From: CAIOGO01 sp964447445
GTDB lineage: Bacteria > Bipolaricaulota > Bipolaricaulia > UBA7950 > UBA9294
Assembly (NCBI GenBank): GCA_964447445.1
Contig: CAYUSW010000065.1
Location: forward strand, 1-64,000
Reading direction: 5' to 3'
Length of the DNA: 64,000 nt
Shown here: positions 6,191-14,420 of the stretch, one piece after another
How the letters are laid out: each line of letters begins with the position of its first letter
How positions within the stretch are numbered: the first letter of the stretch is position 1
The notes under the pieces: model-generated
Told to the model about the DNA's origin: nothing
Database searches by the model: none
What the model saw: only the letters and a program-made list of their open reading frames with translations
Position numbers and translations under genes: made by a program

Positions 6191-8065
6191 ATGGAGTACT
6201 TGGAAGAGTTCCGACGCCAGTTCCCTGAGAAGTTCGTTTCGGCTGATGTAGCCTTCTCACGCATCCACCGCGGCGACCGAATCTTCATCGGCACCGGGTG
6301 CGGGCAACCTCAGTATCTCGTGGACGCGATGGTCGAGTTCGTCAAGACGAACCCGAAGGCGTTCTTCGATGCAGAAGTGGTGCACGTCTGGACGCTGGGG
6401 CTGACTCCGTACCTGCGAGAAGAGGTCAAGAGGAACTTCCGCCTGGACTCCTTCTTCATTGGCCTGCCCACGCGTCAGGCTGTGAACGAGGGCGAGGCGG
6501 ATTACACGGCGATCTTCCTGTCGCAGGTGCCGGGGCTGTTCCGTCGCGGCGTGGTTCCGATCGACGTTGCGTTGGTCCAGACGTCGCCACCCGACGAGCA
6601 CGGCTACCTGAGCCTTGGCGTGAGTGTTGACATCGTTCGCGCCGCGACCGACTGCGCGCAGACCGTGATCTGCCAAGTCAATCGGTCGATGCCGCGGACG
6701 CACGGTGACAGCTTTATCCACGTGCGCGACGTGGACTTCGTTCTGCCGCACGACGAACCGCTTCTCGAGTACGGAACGACTGTGCCGGACGGTATTGCCG
6801 ACCGCATTGGTGACTACGTCGGGCGTCTCGTTCAGGACGGCGCGACGATCCAGGTCGGGTACGGCCGAATCCCCGACGCGATTCTCTCGCACCTGTCGAA
6901 CAAGGTTCACCTGGGAGTCCACACCGAACTCCTGAGCGACGGGATCGTCGACCTCATGAAGGCCGGAGTCGTAGACAACACGCGGAAGTCCATTGACCGC
7001 AACAAGACCGTGGCCGCTTTCTGCATGGGGAGCACTGCGACGTACGACTACCTGAGTGACAACCCCGCCGTGTCGTTCCGGCCGGTGGACTACACGAACA
7101 GCCCCGCCGTCATCGCGGAGATTGAGAAGATGACGGCCATCAACACAGCCCTGGAGATCGACCTGACGGGCCAGGCGACGGCCGAGTCGTTGGGGAGCGA
7201 GTTTTACAGCGGAATAGGGGGGCAGGCGGACTTCATGCGCGGAGCCGTGCTCGCTCCGGAGGGGAAGTCGATTCTGTGCATCGAGTCCACGGCGCGACAC
7301 GGAGAGGTGTCGCGCATCGTTCCTCGCCTGAGCAGCGGAGCCGGGGTGACGTTGACGCGCGGGGATCTTCATTACGTCGTCACGGAGTACGGGATCGCTT
7401 ACCTGCACGGAAAGAACATGCGCGAGCGCGCGATGGAACTCATCCGCGTGGCGCACCCGAAGTTCCGTCCGTGGCTGCTTCGTGAAGCGAAAGAGCGCAA
7501 TCTGGTCTATCGCGACCAGGCCTACGTTCCGGGCAAGCGGGGAGAGTACCCCGAGCATCTCGAGACGTACCGCACGACCAGGGCAGGGTTGGAGGTGCTC
7601 CTGCGGCCTGTCCGGATCAGCGATGAGCCGCTCGTGAAGGACTTCTTCTACGCGCTGTCCGACCAGTCCACGTACCAGCGGTTCATCTCGTCGCGCAAGG
7701 ACATGCCGCACGAGCGCCTGCAGGAGTTCGTCGTGATCGACTACACCGCCGAGACGGTGATCCTCGCCGTAGTGCCTGCCGACGAGCGCGACATCGTGGT
7801 CGGCATCGGGCAGTATGGGATCGATCCCCAGACCCACACGGCCGAGGTCGCTCTCGTGGTGCGGGACGATTACCAGAAGCGGGGCCTTGGGACGGAGCTC
7901 CTGAGCTACCTCACGCTCCTTGCCCGAAAGGAAGGCCTTCTCGGGTTCACGGCCGAGGTGCTGATGGAGAACCGGGCGATGATGCGGCTCTTCGAGCGCG
8001 CAGGATTCTCGATCGACAAGAAACGGGGTGCCGGCGTCTATGAACTCAAGATGCTGTTCAGATGA
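6191..8065 (+). CDS. Acyl-CoA hydrolase/CoA-transferase fused to a GNAT domain
   Basis: This is a two-domain protein of 624 residues from the ATG at 6191; GTG codons at 6149 or 6152 are alternatives. Residues 1 to about 440 are a family I CoA-transferase of the 4-hydroxybutyrate/acetate type. They include GDRIFIGTGCGQPQ, the HTELLSDGIVDL segment with the likely catalytic Glu 246, and the C-terminal motif FYSGIGGQADF. After a linker, residues from about 465 to the end form a GNAT acyltransferase fold with an acetyl-CoA binding segment near DDYQKRGLGTELLSYL. This fusion is known in bacterial genomes. It heads an operon with an ADP-forming acetate-CoA ligase, suggesting CoA exchange between acyl donors, with the GNAT domain possibly regulating by acetylation. 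Confidence 0.93.
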   Translation: MEYLEEFRRQFPEKFVSADVAFSRIHRGDRIFIGTGCGQPQYLVDAMVEFVKTNPKAFFDAEVVHVWTLGLTPYLREEVKRNFRLDSFFIGLPTRQAVNEGEADYTAIFLSQVPGLFRRGVVPIDVALVQTSPPDEHGYLSLGVSVDIVRAATDCAQTVICQVNRSMPRTHGDSFIHVRDVDFVLPHDEPLLEYGTTVPDGIADRIGDYVGRLVQDGATIQVGYGRIPDAILSHLSNKVHLGVHTELLSDGIVDLMKAGVVDNTRKSIDRNKTVAAFCMGSTATYDYLSDNPAVSFRPVDYTNSPAVIAEIEKMTAINTALEIDLTGQATAESLGSEFYSGIGGQADFMRGAVLAPEGKSILCIESTARHGEVSRIVPRLSSGAGVTLTRGDLHYVVTEYGIAYLHGKNMRERAMELIRVAHPKFRPWLLREAKERNLVYRDQAYVPGKRGEYPEHLETYRTTRAGLEVLLRPVRISDEPLVKDFFYALSDQSTYQRFISSRKDMPHERLQEFVVIDYTAETVILAVVPADERDIVVGIGQYGIDPQTHTAEVALVVRDDYQKRGLGTELLSYLTLLARKEGLLGFTAEVLMENRAMMRLFERAGFSIDKKRGAGVYELKMLFR

Positions 8066-8084
8066 GGCCTTAACTCGCGAGAGT

Positions 8085-10196
8085 ATGAGCCGGCTGTTCA
8101 ACCCGCGGGGCGTGGCCGTGGTCGGGGCCTCCACAAATCCGAACAAGATCGGATACCGCATCGTGGAGAACATGGTCAAGTCGGCGTACACGGGCCGGAT
8201 CTACCCTATCAATCCCAAGGGGGGCGAGATCCTTGGGTGGAGCGTGCACCGCAGCCTCGCGGACGTGCCGGGAGATGTCGACGTCGCGGTGCTGTCCGTG
8301 CCCGCGGACCATGTACTGGGAACGGTCGCGGAGTGTGCTGCCAAGGGCGTTCGCCATCTTGTCATTGTCACGTCCGGCTTCTCCGAGATCGGCAACATGA
8401 CGCAGGAGAAGGAGATCGTCTCAATGGCGCGCTCACATGGGATGCGCGTTCTTGGGCCCAACATCTTCGGGATCTACTCCGCGTCGAGTCGACTGGATGC
8501 CACATTCGGCCCGGGAGGCATCCTCCCGGGACACGTTGCGATCATCACGCAGAGCGGCGCGCTGGGCATTGCCATGATCGGCAAGACGGCGGCGGAATCG
8601 CTGGGCCTGTCGGCCCTCGTCTCGGTGGGGAACAAGTCGGACATCGATGAGGCGGACCTCCTGACGTATCTGGCCGAGGACCCGGAGACTCGCGTCGTTC
8701 TCCTCTACATCGAGGGAGTCAAGAACGGGGAACGGCTGGTAAAGACGCTCAAACAGGTCACACGACGCAAACACGTCGTCGTCATCAAGTCGGGGAGATC
8801 GGCGCGGGGAGCCATGGCGGCCGCGTCCCACACGGGATCCCTGGCGGGGGCCGACGACGTGTTCGACGACATCATGCGCCAGTGCGGGGTCTTGCGTGCG
8901 GAGAGCGTACAGGAAGCGTTCAACTGGGTTCGCTATCTCGCGACGGCGCCGCTCCCTTCCGGCGAAGATGCCGTGATCGTCACGAACGGTGGAGGGATCG
9001 GGGTGCTGGCGACGGACGCCTGCGAGAAGTACGGGGTCCGTCTGTACGACAACCAGCCGGTCCTGGCGGAGTCTTTCGCGGGAGTGATGCCGGAGTTCGG
9101 CTCGTCGAAGAACCCGGTCGACCTCACCGGGCAGGCAACAGGGGACGACTACGCCCGGGCGCTCGACGCCGTGTTCGCTCGGTCCGACATGCACGCCGCG
9201 GTGGCCCTCTACTGCGAGACGGCTCTTTTCGACACAGCGCAGTTTGCGGCGTTGCTGCGAACGATCCACCGACGCTACAAGGAAGTGAAGCCGATTGTCT
9301 TCGCCCTATTCGGCGGGGAGCGGATCGAAGCGATGATCCGCGAGCTGCGGTCGGAGGGAGTCCCCGTGTTCGGCGATGTCTACGAGGCGATCTCGGTCCT
9401 CGGGGCGCTCTACCGGTCGAGGCGGCGCTTCGCCGAGGGGAGCGAGGACGAGCCGGCCATGTCCGACATCGATGTGGCGAGGATTCGCCGCGTCCTTGAG
9501 AACGCGGGCGCGGAAGGGCGCCGGTTCCTGCTTGCGCACGAGGCCGCGGACGTGGCGGCGGCGCTCGGCCTTTGCATGCCGCGCTCCATCCTGGGTCGGG
9601 ATCTGGACGAGGCAGTGCGCGCGGCGGAGACGATAGGGTATCCCGTCGTCATGAAGGTCGTGTCGCGAGACATCATGCACAAGAGCGACGCGGGGGGCGT
9701 GGCCCTGAACCTGGAGAATCGGGACGAGGTGGTCGACGCGTACCAGGCGATCCTCCAGAGTTGTCTGCGCTACAAGCCTGATGCATCGATTCAAGGTGTG
9801 GAGGTCGTGGAGATGGTTCGGCCCGGAGTGGAGACGATCGTCGGCGCGCGTCAGGACCCGTCGTTCGGCCCTGTGGCGATGTTCGGCCTCGGCGGCATCT
9901 ACGTGGAAGTTATGAAGGATGTGTCATTCCGCGCGGCGCCGGTCGGGGCGCGCTTGGCACGCGAAATGATCGGGAGCATCCGGTCGTATCCCCTCTTACT
10001 CGGAGTGCGAGGCGAGCGGAGAAAGGACATCGGAGCGGCGGCCGACGTGATCATGCGCCTCGGACAGCTGATTTCGGAATGCCGGGAGATCACTGACATC
10101 GAAGTGAATCCCCTCATGGTTTACGACTATGGGGAAGGGGCCAAGGCCGTGGACGTGAGGATCCTGTTCCATACCCAAGGGGGTGACGCAGCGTGA
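8085..10196 (+). CDS. Acetate-CoA ligase (ADP-forming), fused alpha and beta subunits
   Basis: This 703-residue single-chain enzyme interconverts acyl-CoA, ADP and phosphate with acid, CoA and ATP. It gives substrate-level ATP in acetate-producing anaerobes. The N-terminal half has the CoA-binding Rossmann domain (GVAVVGASTNPNKIGYR) and the ligase domain, with catalytic His 249 in SHTGSLAG. The C-terminal third is an ATP-grasp domain (PVVMKVVSRDIMHKSDAGGV, then PSFGPVAMFGLGGI and EVNPLMVYD). The start MSRLFNPRGV was chosen because it begins the CoA-binding fold; upstream in-frame sequence overlaps the previous gene. The stop overlaps the GTG of the DRTGG gene by 4 bases. Confidence 0.95.
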   Translation: MSRLFNPRGVAVVGASTNPNKIGYRIVENMVKSAYTGRIYPINPKGGEILGWSVHRSLADVPGDVDVAVLSVPADHVLGTVAECAAKGVRHLVIVTSGFSEIGNMTQEKEIVSMARSHGMRVLGPNIFGIYSASSRLDATFGPGGILPGHVAIITQSGALGIAMIGKTAAESLGLSALVSVGNKSDIDEADLLTYLAEDPETRVVLLYIEGVKNGERLVKTLKQVTRRKHVVVIKSGRSARGAMAAASHTGSLAGADDVFDDIMRQCGVLRAESVQEAFNWVRYLATAPLPSGEDAVIVTNGGGIGVLATDACEKYGVRLYDNQPVLAESFAGVMPEFGSSKNPVDLTGQATGDDYARALDAVFARSDMHAAVALYCETALFDTAQFAALLRTIHRRYKEVKPIVFALFGGERIEAMIRELRSEGVPVFGDVYEAISVLGALYRSRRRFAEGSEDEPAMSDIDVARIRRVLENAGAEGRRFLLAHEAADVAAALGLCMPRSILGRDLDEAVRAAETIGYPVVMKVVSRDIMHKSDAGGVALNLENRDEVVDAYQAILQSCLRYKPDASIQGVEVVEMVRPGVETIVGARQDPSFGPVAMFGLGGIYVEVMKDVSFRAAPVGARLAREMIGSIRSYPLLLGVRGERRKDIGAAADVIMRLGQLISECREITDIEVNPLMVYDYGEGAKAVDVRILFHTQGGDAA

Positions 10197-11245
10197 AGTC
10201 GCTCGTCGTGGCGTCAACGCGTGAGGGTGCGGGAAAGACGAGCCTGCTGGTCGGATTGGCCGGCGTTCTCGATCGGCGTTTCGGGTACATCAAGCCGCTC
10301 GGCGACAGGTTCCTGTACCGTAAGAAACGACTGTGGGACTACGATGCGGCTCTCTTCGCCCGCGTGCTCGGCCTTGGCCAGGAGCCGGAGACGATGAGTA
10401 TCGGCTTTGACCATTCGAAGCTGCGTTTCATGTACGACCGCGACACGATCTTCGACGAGCTGCGGCGCCTGCTTCTCCTTGTGGGGTCGGGCCGGGATGC
10501 GGTATTCATTGAGTGCGGGAAGGATCTATCCTATGGAGCGTCAGTCTGCCTTGACCCGTTGACGATCTCCCGCGAGACAGGGAGTCCCGTCGTGATTGTC
10601 GTCAGTGGTGCGGAAGACGAGATCGCCGATGACGTGGCGTTTGTCGAGCGGTTCGTCAGCGCGGACGAAGCCACCGTCGCGGGGATCATCGTGAATAAAG
10701 TCATCCACGCGGACGACTTCCGGGAGGTCCACCTTCCGGAGATCGCCAAGCTCGGCGTGGAGGTTCTCGGAGTGATTCCTCACGACAAGGAACTCACGAC
10801 GATGTCCGTCTCGCTGGTTGCCGACCGCCTCTTCGCGCGTGTGGTTGCGGGGGAAGAAGGACTCGGAAACCTCGTGCGCAGCGTCGTTGTGGGAGCGATG
10901 TCCGTGGCGACGGCCATGGCCGAGGAGAGAATGCGGGCCTCCGACAAGCTCGTCATCACGAGCGGAGATCGCAGCGACATGATCCTTGCGGCGATTGAGG
11001 CGGGCGGCACGTCGGCGGTCGTGCTCACGAACAACATCCTTCCGCCGGCACAGGTCATGTCGAAGGCATCCGAGAAGAGAATCCCGCTCTTGCTCGTACC
11101 GAGCGACACGTACACCGTGGCGATGCAGGTCGAACGTATCGAGCCGCTGCTCGGAGCCGGCGAGGCGAAGAAGAGCGAGCGGATCCGCCAACTTGTCACG
11201 GAACACGTCAACGTGCGTGCCTTGGCGGCGCTGTTGGAGGCCTGA
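10193..11245 (+). CDS. P-loop and DRTGG-domain protein (PTA N-terminal-like)
   Basis: This 350-residue protein resembles the N-terminal region of long phosphotransacetylases but lacks the catalytic PTA domain. An AAA_26/dethiobiotin synthetase-like P-loop, STREGAGKTSLL, lies at residues 8-19. A DRTGG domain lies at roughly residues 215-320 (ITSGDRSDMILAAIEAGG, then LLLVPSDTYTVA). Such stand-alone proteins are thought to sense nucleotides or regulate acetyl-CoA metabolism; function is inferred. The GTG start overlaps the stop of the acetate-CoA ligase, so translation is coupled in a three-gene acyl-CoA operon. Confidence 0.88.
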   Translation: MKSLVVASTREGAGKTSLLVGLAGVLDRRFGYIKPLGDRFLYRKKRLWDYDAALFARVLGLGQEPETMSIGFDHSKLRFMYDRDTIFDELRRLLLLVGSGRDAVFIECGKDLSYGASVCLDPLTISRETGSPVVIVVSGAEDEIADDVAFVERFVSADEATVAGIIVNKVIHADDFREVHLPEIAKLGVEVLGVIPHDKELTTMSVSLVADRLFARVVAGEEGLGNLVRSVVVGAMSVATAMAEERMRASDKLVITSGDRSDMILAAIEAGGTSAVVLTNNILPPAQVMSKASEKRIPLLLVPSDTYTVAMQVERIEPLLGAGEAKKSERIRQLVTEHVNVRALAALLEA

Positions 11246-11251
11246 CACGGG

Positions 11252-11316
11252 GCTCTTGCGATGGAGAAACAAGAGAGGCGGGTCGGACGAGCCGCCCGCC
11301 TCTCGTCAGCAAGAGC
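11252..11316. terminator. Nested hairpin between convergent genes
   Basis: The inner stem GAGAGGCGGG/CCCGCCTCTC (11273-11304, 12-nt loop) is enclosed by an outer stem GCTCTTGC/GCAAGAGC (11252-11316). On the minus strand the inner stem is followed by TTGTTTCTCC, a fair Rho-independent tail for the ribbon-helix-helix gene. On the plus strand it follows the acyl-CoA operon without a T run. Confidence 0.7.
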
Positions 11317-11322
11317 ATTGCA

Positions 11323-11505
11323 CTAACTTCGGTTCTCCTCTCGCTCGAGGTACTGGAGAATGGCATCCACCACGAGGTAGTTGATCGACCGATCATGCTT
11401 CTCCCCCAGTTTGATCAGCCGTTCGACCGGCTTCTCCCCCATCTTCTTCTGAGGGATGTAGATCGACAGCTTGTCGTAGATTTCCTTCTTCGGCACGTAA
11501 CTCAC
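11323..11505 (-). CDS. Ribbon-helix-helix (CopG-like) small protein
   Basis: This 60-residue protein has a short beta strand (YDKLSIYIPQKK) followed by two helices (VERLIKLGEKHDRSINYLVVDAILQYLEREE). That is the CopG/Arc ribbon-helix-helix pattern of a dimeric DNA-binding protein. The start is GTG with an AGAGGGG tract just upstream. No toxin-like gene is adjacent on its strand, so a toxin-antitoxin role is unsupported. It may be an autoregulated repressor. It is convergent with the acyl-CoA operon. Confidence 0.8.
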   Translation of the reverse strand: MSYVPKKEIYDKLSIYIPQKKMGEKPVERLIKLGEKHDRSINYLVVDAILQYLEREENRS

Positions 11506-11721
11506 CCCCTCTGCACGACCCGCAAGACATCGTTCGTTTGGTTAGCCTGTTGCACGAGCCCTGAATACCCCCAGGCTACCGCATTGCGCGGAGCTATCCA
11601 TGCAGGCACGTCGGAATAAACATGGAAGAAACATGGAAGCCGGGTTGATCGTGAGTCTGCGATCACGAATGATGCAGGCGCGGGATGGAGGAGGTCATGG
11701 CGCGTGGGGGGATCGGGAGTG

Positions 11722-13236
11722 ATGCGACGTCCGGAAAGGATGGGAGCTTTGCTGCTCCTTGGCGGCGAGGTCATGGGTCATGCAGGGTGTGATGCAGTCC
11801 TCGTGGCGGATGGGCGCGTCGCGGAGATTGGACGAGCAGACGACCTGGGCGGACTCGATGTCGCGCGACGGGACGCCGTCGGCGGCGCGATCGTTCCCGG
11901 CTTCGTCGACGGCCACACGCATCTGGTGGAGTCCGGCCTCACGTCCATAGGGTGGCGGCTCGATGTGTCGGGATGCGGACGCCGGGAGGCATTGGAGCGC
12001 ATCGCCGCGGCCAGCCGCCTGCGCGTCTCGGGTGAATGGCTTGTCGCGGCAGGGTGGGACGAGAGCTGCTGGACCCCGGCCGTCGTGCTGTCGCGTTCGG
12101 ACCTCGATCAGGCGGCAGGACGGGGCCCTGTCGTGGCGATTCGCGTCGACGGCCACCTTGCGATTGCGAACTCGAGGGCGCTGGACGTCTCCCGAAGCGC
12201 GCTACAGAGCAGGGCGGAGCTCGTCGAAAGGCAGTCCGGGCAGGTCCGCGAGGCAGCGGTAGACGTGCTGCTGTCGTTCAGCCGCCCGGACGCGGCCGTC
12301 ATCGGCGAGGCGATGCGCGCGTCGGCTGCGACGTGTCACAGGCTCGGGATCACTACCGCACACGTGATGACCGGATGCGCCGACGCCGGCGTTGTCCTCG
12401 ATGCCGCGCGGCATGTCCGCCTGCGCTGCGTAGTGCACCCGCCGGTGGAATCGCTGGAGGCGCTGGCCGGCGCCGGCATTCACACAGGCCAAGGGGACTC
12501 GTGGGGGAGATGGGGCGGCCTGAAATTCTTCGCCGACGGGTCCATCGGAGCCCGGAGCGCTGCCGTGTCGGAGCCTTACGAATCCGGGGGGCGCGGCGCG
12601 CTGAACGTGTCCACCGCGTGGCTGTCGGAGAGAATCGCCGCCGCGGAACGAGCCGGGTGGCAGACGATGGGGCACGCGATTGGAGACCGTGCGATCGGAC
12701 AAGTTTTGGACGCGCATCGACGTGCGCGTTCGTCGCGCAGCTTCCGACACCGCATCGAGCACTTCGAGCTTCCGACGGCCGGCCAGATCGAAGAGACGGC
12801 GCGCCTAGGGCTCGCGGTCTGCATGCAGCCTAACTTCGTCGGCAACTGGTCGGGCCCCGGGAAGCTATACGAGAGGGCGCTCGGCGCGGCGCGCGATGCA
12901 GCCAGCAACCCGTTCCCCGCGGTCCGCGAGGCGGGAATCCCTCTTGGGTTCGGGTCCGACGGGATGCCGCTGTCGCCGCTGTACGGCATCGACAGCGCAG
13001 TGCGGGCCCCGCACGAAACGCAGCGGATGGATCTAGATCGTGCCGTGTACGCCTACACGGAGGGGGCATCGTTCTTGAGCGGCGACGAATCCGGCTGCGC
13101 GGGCGTCGCGCGGGGCCGGAACGCCGACCTCGTGGTTCTTGACCGCCGGCTCGATACGTGTGACATCGGATCCAGCTCGATCGTGTTGACATGTGTCGGC
13201 GGGGAGATCGTCTACGACGCAATGGAGGACCGATGA
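11722..13236 (+). CDS. Amidohydrolase family protein (YtcJ-like)
   Basis: This metal-dependent hydrolase of about 504 residues is of the YtcJ/amidohydrolase 3 type. Metal ligands are visible: the HxH motif in GFVDGHTHLVESG near residue 68, the probable carboxylated Lys region GGLKFFADGSIGARS near 270, HAIGDRAIG near 315, HRIEHFE near 345, and the catalytic Asp in GFGSDGMP near 410. Substrates of this group are poorly known (cyclic amides, N-acyl compounds). The ATG at 11722 is chosen; an in-frame GTG at 11704 is possible. Its stop overlaps the glycosyltransferase ATG by 4 bases, so the two form an operon. Confidence 0.9.
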   Translation: MRRPERMGALLLLGGEVMGHAGCDAVLVADGRVAEIGRADDLGGLDVARRDAVGGAIVPGFVDGHTHLVESGLTSIGWRLDVSGCGRREALERIAAASRLRVSGEWLVAAGWDESCWTPAVVLSRSDLDQAAGRGPVVAIRVDGHLAIANSRALDVSRSALQSRAELVERQSGQVREAAVDVLLSFSRPDAAVIGEAMRASAATCHRLGITTAHVMTGCADAGVVLDAARHVRLRCVVHPPVESLEALAGAGIHTGQGDSWGRWGGLKFFADGSIGARSAAVSEPYESGGRGALNVSTAWLSERIAAAERAGWQTMGHAIGDRAIGQVLDAHRRARSSRSFRHRIEHFELPTAGQIEETARLGLAVCMQPNFVGNWSGPGKLYERALGAARDAASNPFPAVREAGIPLGFGSDGMPLSPLYGIDSAVRAPHETQRMDLDRAVYAYTEGASFLSGDESGCAGVARGRNADLVVLDRRLDTCDIGSSSIVLTCVGGEIVYDAMEDR

Positions 13237-14417
13237 GGGTTGGGCTTTTCACCGACGCGTACTTGCCGGAGATCACGGGAGTGACGACCGTCGTGCGGAC
13301 GCTGCGCGATGAGCTGATGCGACTGGGGCACGAGGCCTACGTCTACGCGCCGCGTTACAGCGCCCCATGCGACGACGAGCGCCTTGTGTTCCGTTTCCGA
13401 TCTGGACCGGTCTTCTCGTACAAGACCGCAAGGATGGCGTTGCCCTACAGCCGCGACGCTGCGGGGAGCTTCCGTCACCTCGATGTGGTCCACAGCCATA
13501 CTCCTTTCTCGCTCGCGTACGTCGCGTTGGCTGCGGCGCACCGCCACAGGCTGCCGCACGTCCAGACGTATCACACGTACCTGAGTCACTACCTGCACTA
13601 CATTCCCCGGGTCGTTCGCCCGACGGTGCGAGCGGCGGAGCGATACTCGGCGCTCCTGTGCAATCATTGCTCGGTCGTCACCGCGCCCACCCGCTCGATC
13701 CACGACGAGCTGCGTCGGTTCGGCGTGCGGCGACCGATTCACGTTCTTCCGTTCGGCCCAGATCTGCGGGACTACGCCGGACCGCCTGTGTGGGAGCCGC
13801 GGCGTGCGCTGTCGATAGACGCCGCGGCCCCGGTATTCCTGTACGCCGGACGCATCGCGCCGGAGAAGAACCTCATCTTCCTCCTAGAGTGTTTCGCGCG
13901 GATCCGCGGCCAGATGGATCAGAGCATCATGGTGTTCGCGGGGGACGGCCCGCAGAGGGCGGAGCTCGAGCAACACGCCGCGCGTCTCGGCATGGAGGGT
14001 TCGGTTCGGTTCGCAGGATTCCTCGACCGGAAGCGACTTGTCGATCTGTATCGGTCGGCCGACGTGTTCCTGTTCGCGTCGAAAACCGAGACGCAGGGCT
14101 TGGTCATCGTGGAGGCGATGGCGGCGGGCACGCCTGCGGTCGCCGTCCGGGCGATGGGTGTCCGCGATGTCGTGCGCGACGGAGTGAATGGATACCTCGT
14201 CTCTGAGGATGCGGACGCCTTGGCGGAGCGAGCCGTGCGGGTCGTTGCCGATCGTGAGCTCGCCGCGCAGCTTGGCGCAGCAGCGCGGACGACGGCTGAG
14301 GAGACGTCCCTCCAGAACGGAGTGCTCCGGCTGGTTGAGGTCTATGAGGAGAGTCTGGCGGCTGCTCCGGTCGTTCGCGGGCCGCGCAGAGCATTGCGAC
14401 GGCGGATGCCGCGGTAG
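13233..14417 (+). CDS. Glycosyltransferase family 4 (GT-B)
   Basis: This 394-residue retaining glycosyltransferase starts with MRVGLFTDAYLPEITGVTT, the family 4 N-terminal motif with the Gly-rich acceptor loop. Later it has FLYAGRIAPEKNL near residue 208 and the ExxxxE motif in TETQGLVIVEAMAAGTPAVA near residue 285. Such enzymes move sugars from nucleotide donors to lipids or glycans at the inner face of the membrane; close relatives make glycolipids such as mannosyl- or glucosyl-diacylglycerol. The acceptor here is unknown. The ATGA overlap with the amidohydrolase couples the two genes. The tail converges on glmS with 3 bases between stops. Confidence 0.92.
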   Translation: MRVGLFTDAYLPEITGVTTVVRTLRDELMRLGHEAYVYAPRYSAPCDDERLVFRFRSGPVFSYKTARMALPYSRDAAGSFRHLDVVHSHTPFSLAYVALAAAHRHRLPHVQTYHTYLSHYLHYIPRVVRPTVRAAERYSALLCNHCSVVTAPTRSIHDELRRFGVRRPIHVLPFGPDLRDYAGPPVWEPRRALSIDAAAPVFLYAGRIAPEKNLIFLLECFARIRGQMDQSIMVFAGDGPQRAELEQHAARLGMEGSVRFAGFLDRKRLVDLYRSADVFLFASKTETQGLVIVEAMAAGTPAVAVRAMGVRDVVRDGVNGYLVSEDADALAERAVRVVADRELAAQLGAAARTTAEETSLQNGVLRLVEVYEESLAAAPVVRGPRRALRRRMPR

Positions 14418-14420
14418 GGC

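Noticed and set aside
6257..8191. 644-codon minus-strand frame opposite the CoA-transferase gene
   Set aside because: It is a shadow of a well-identified gene, with biased composition and no domains.
11323..11505. Toxin-antitoxin module around the ribbon-helix-helix gene
   Set aside because: No toxin-like gene is adjacent on the same strand.
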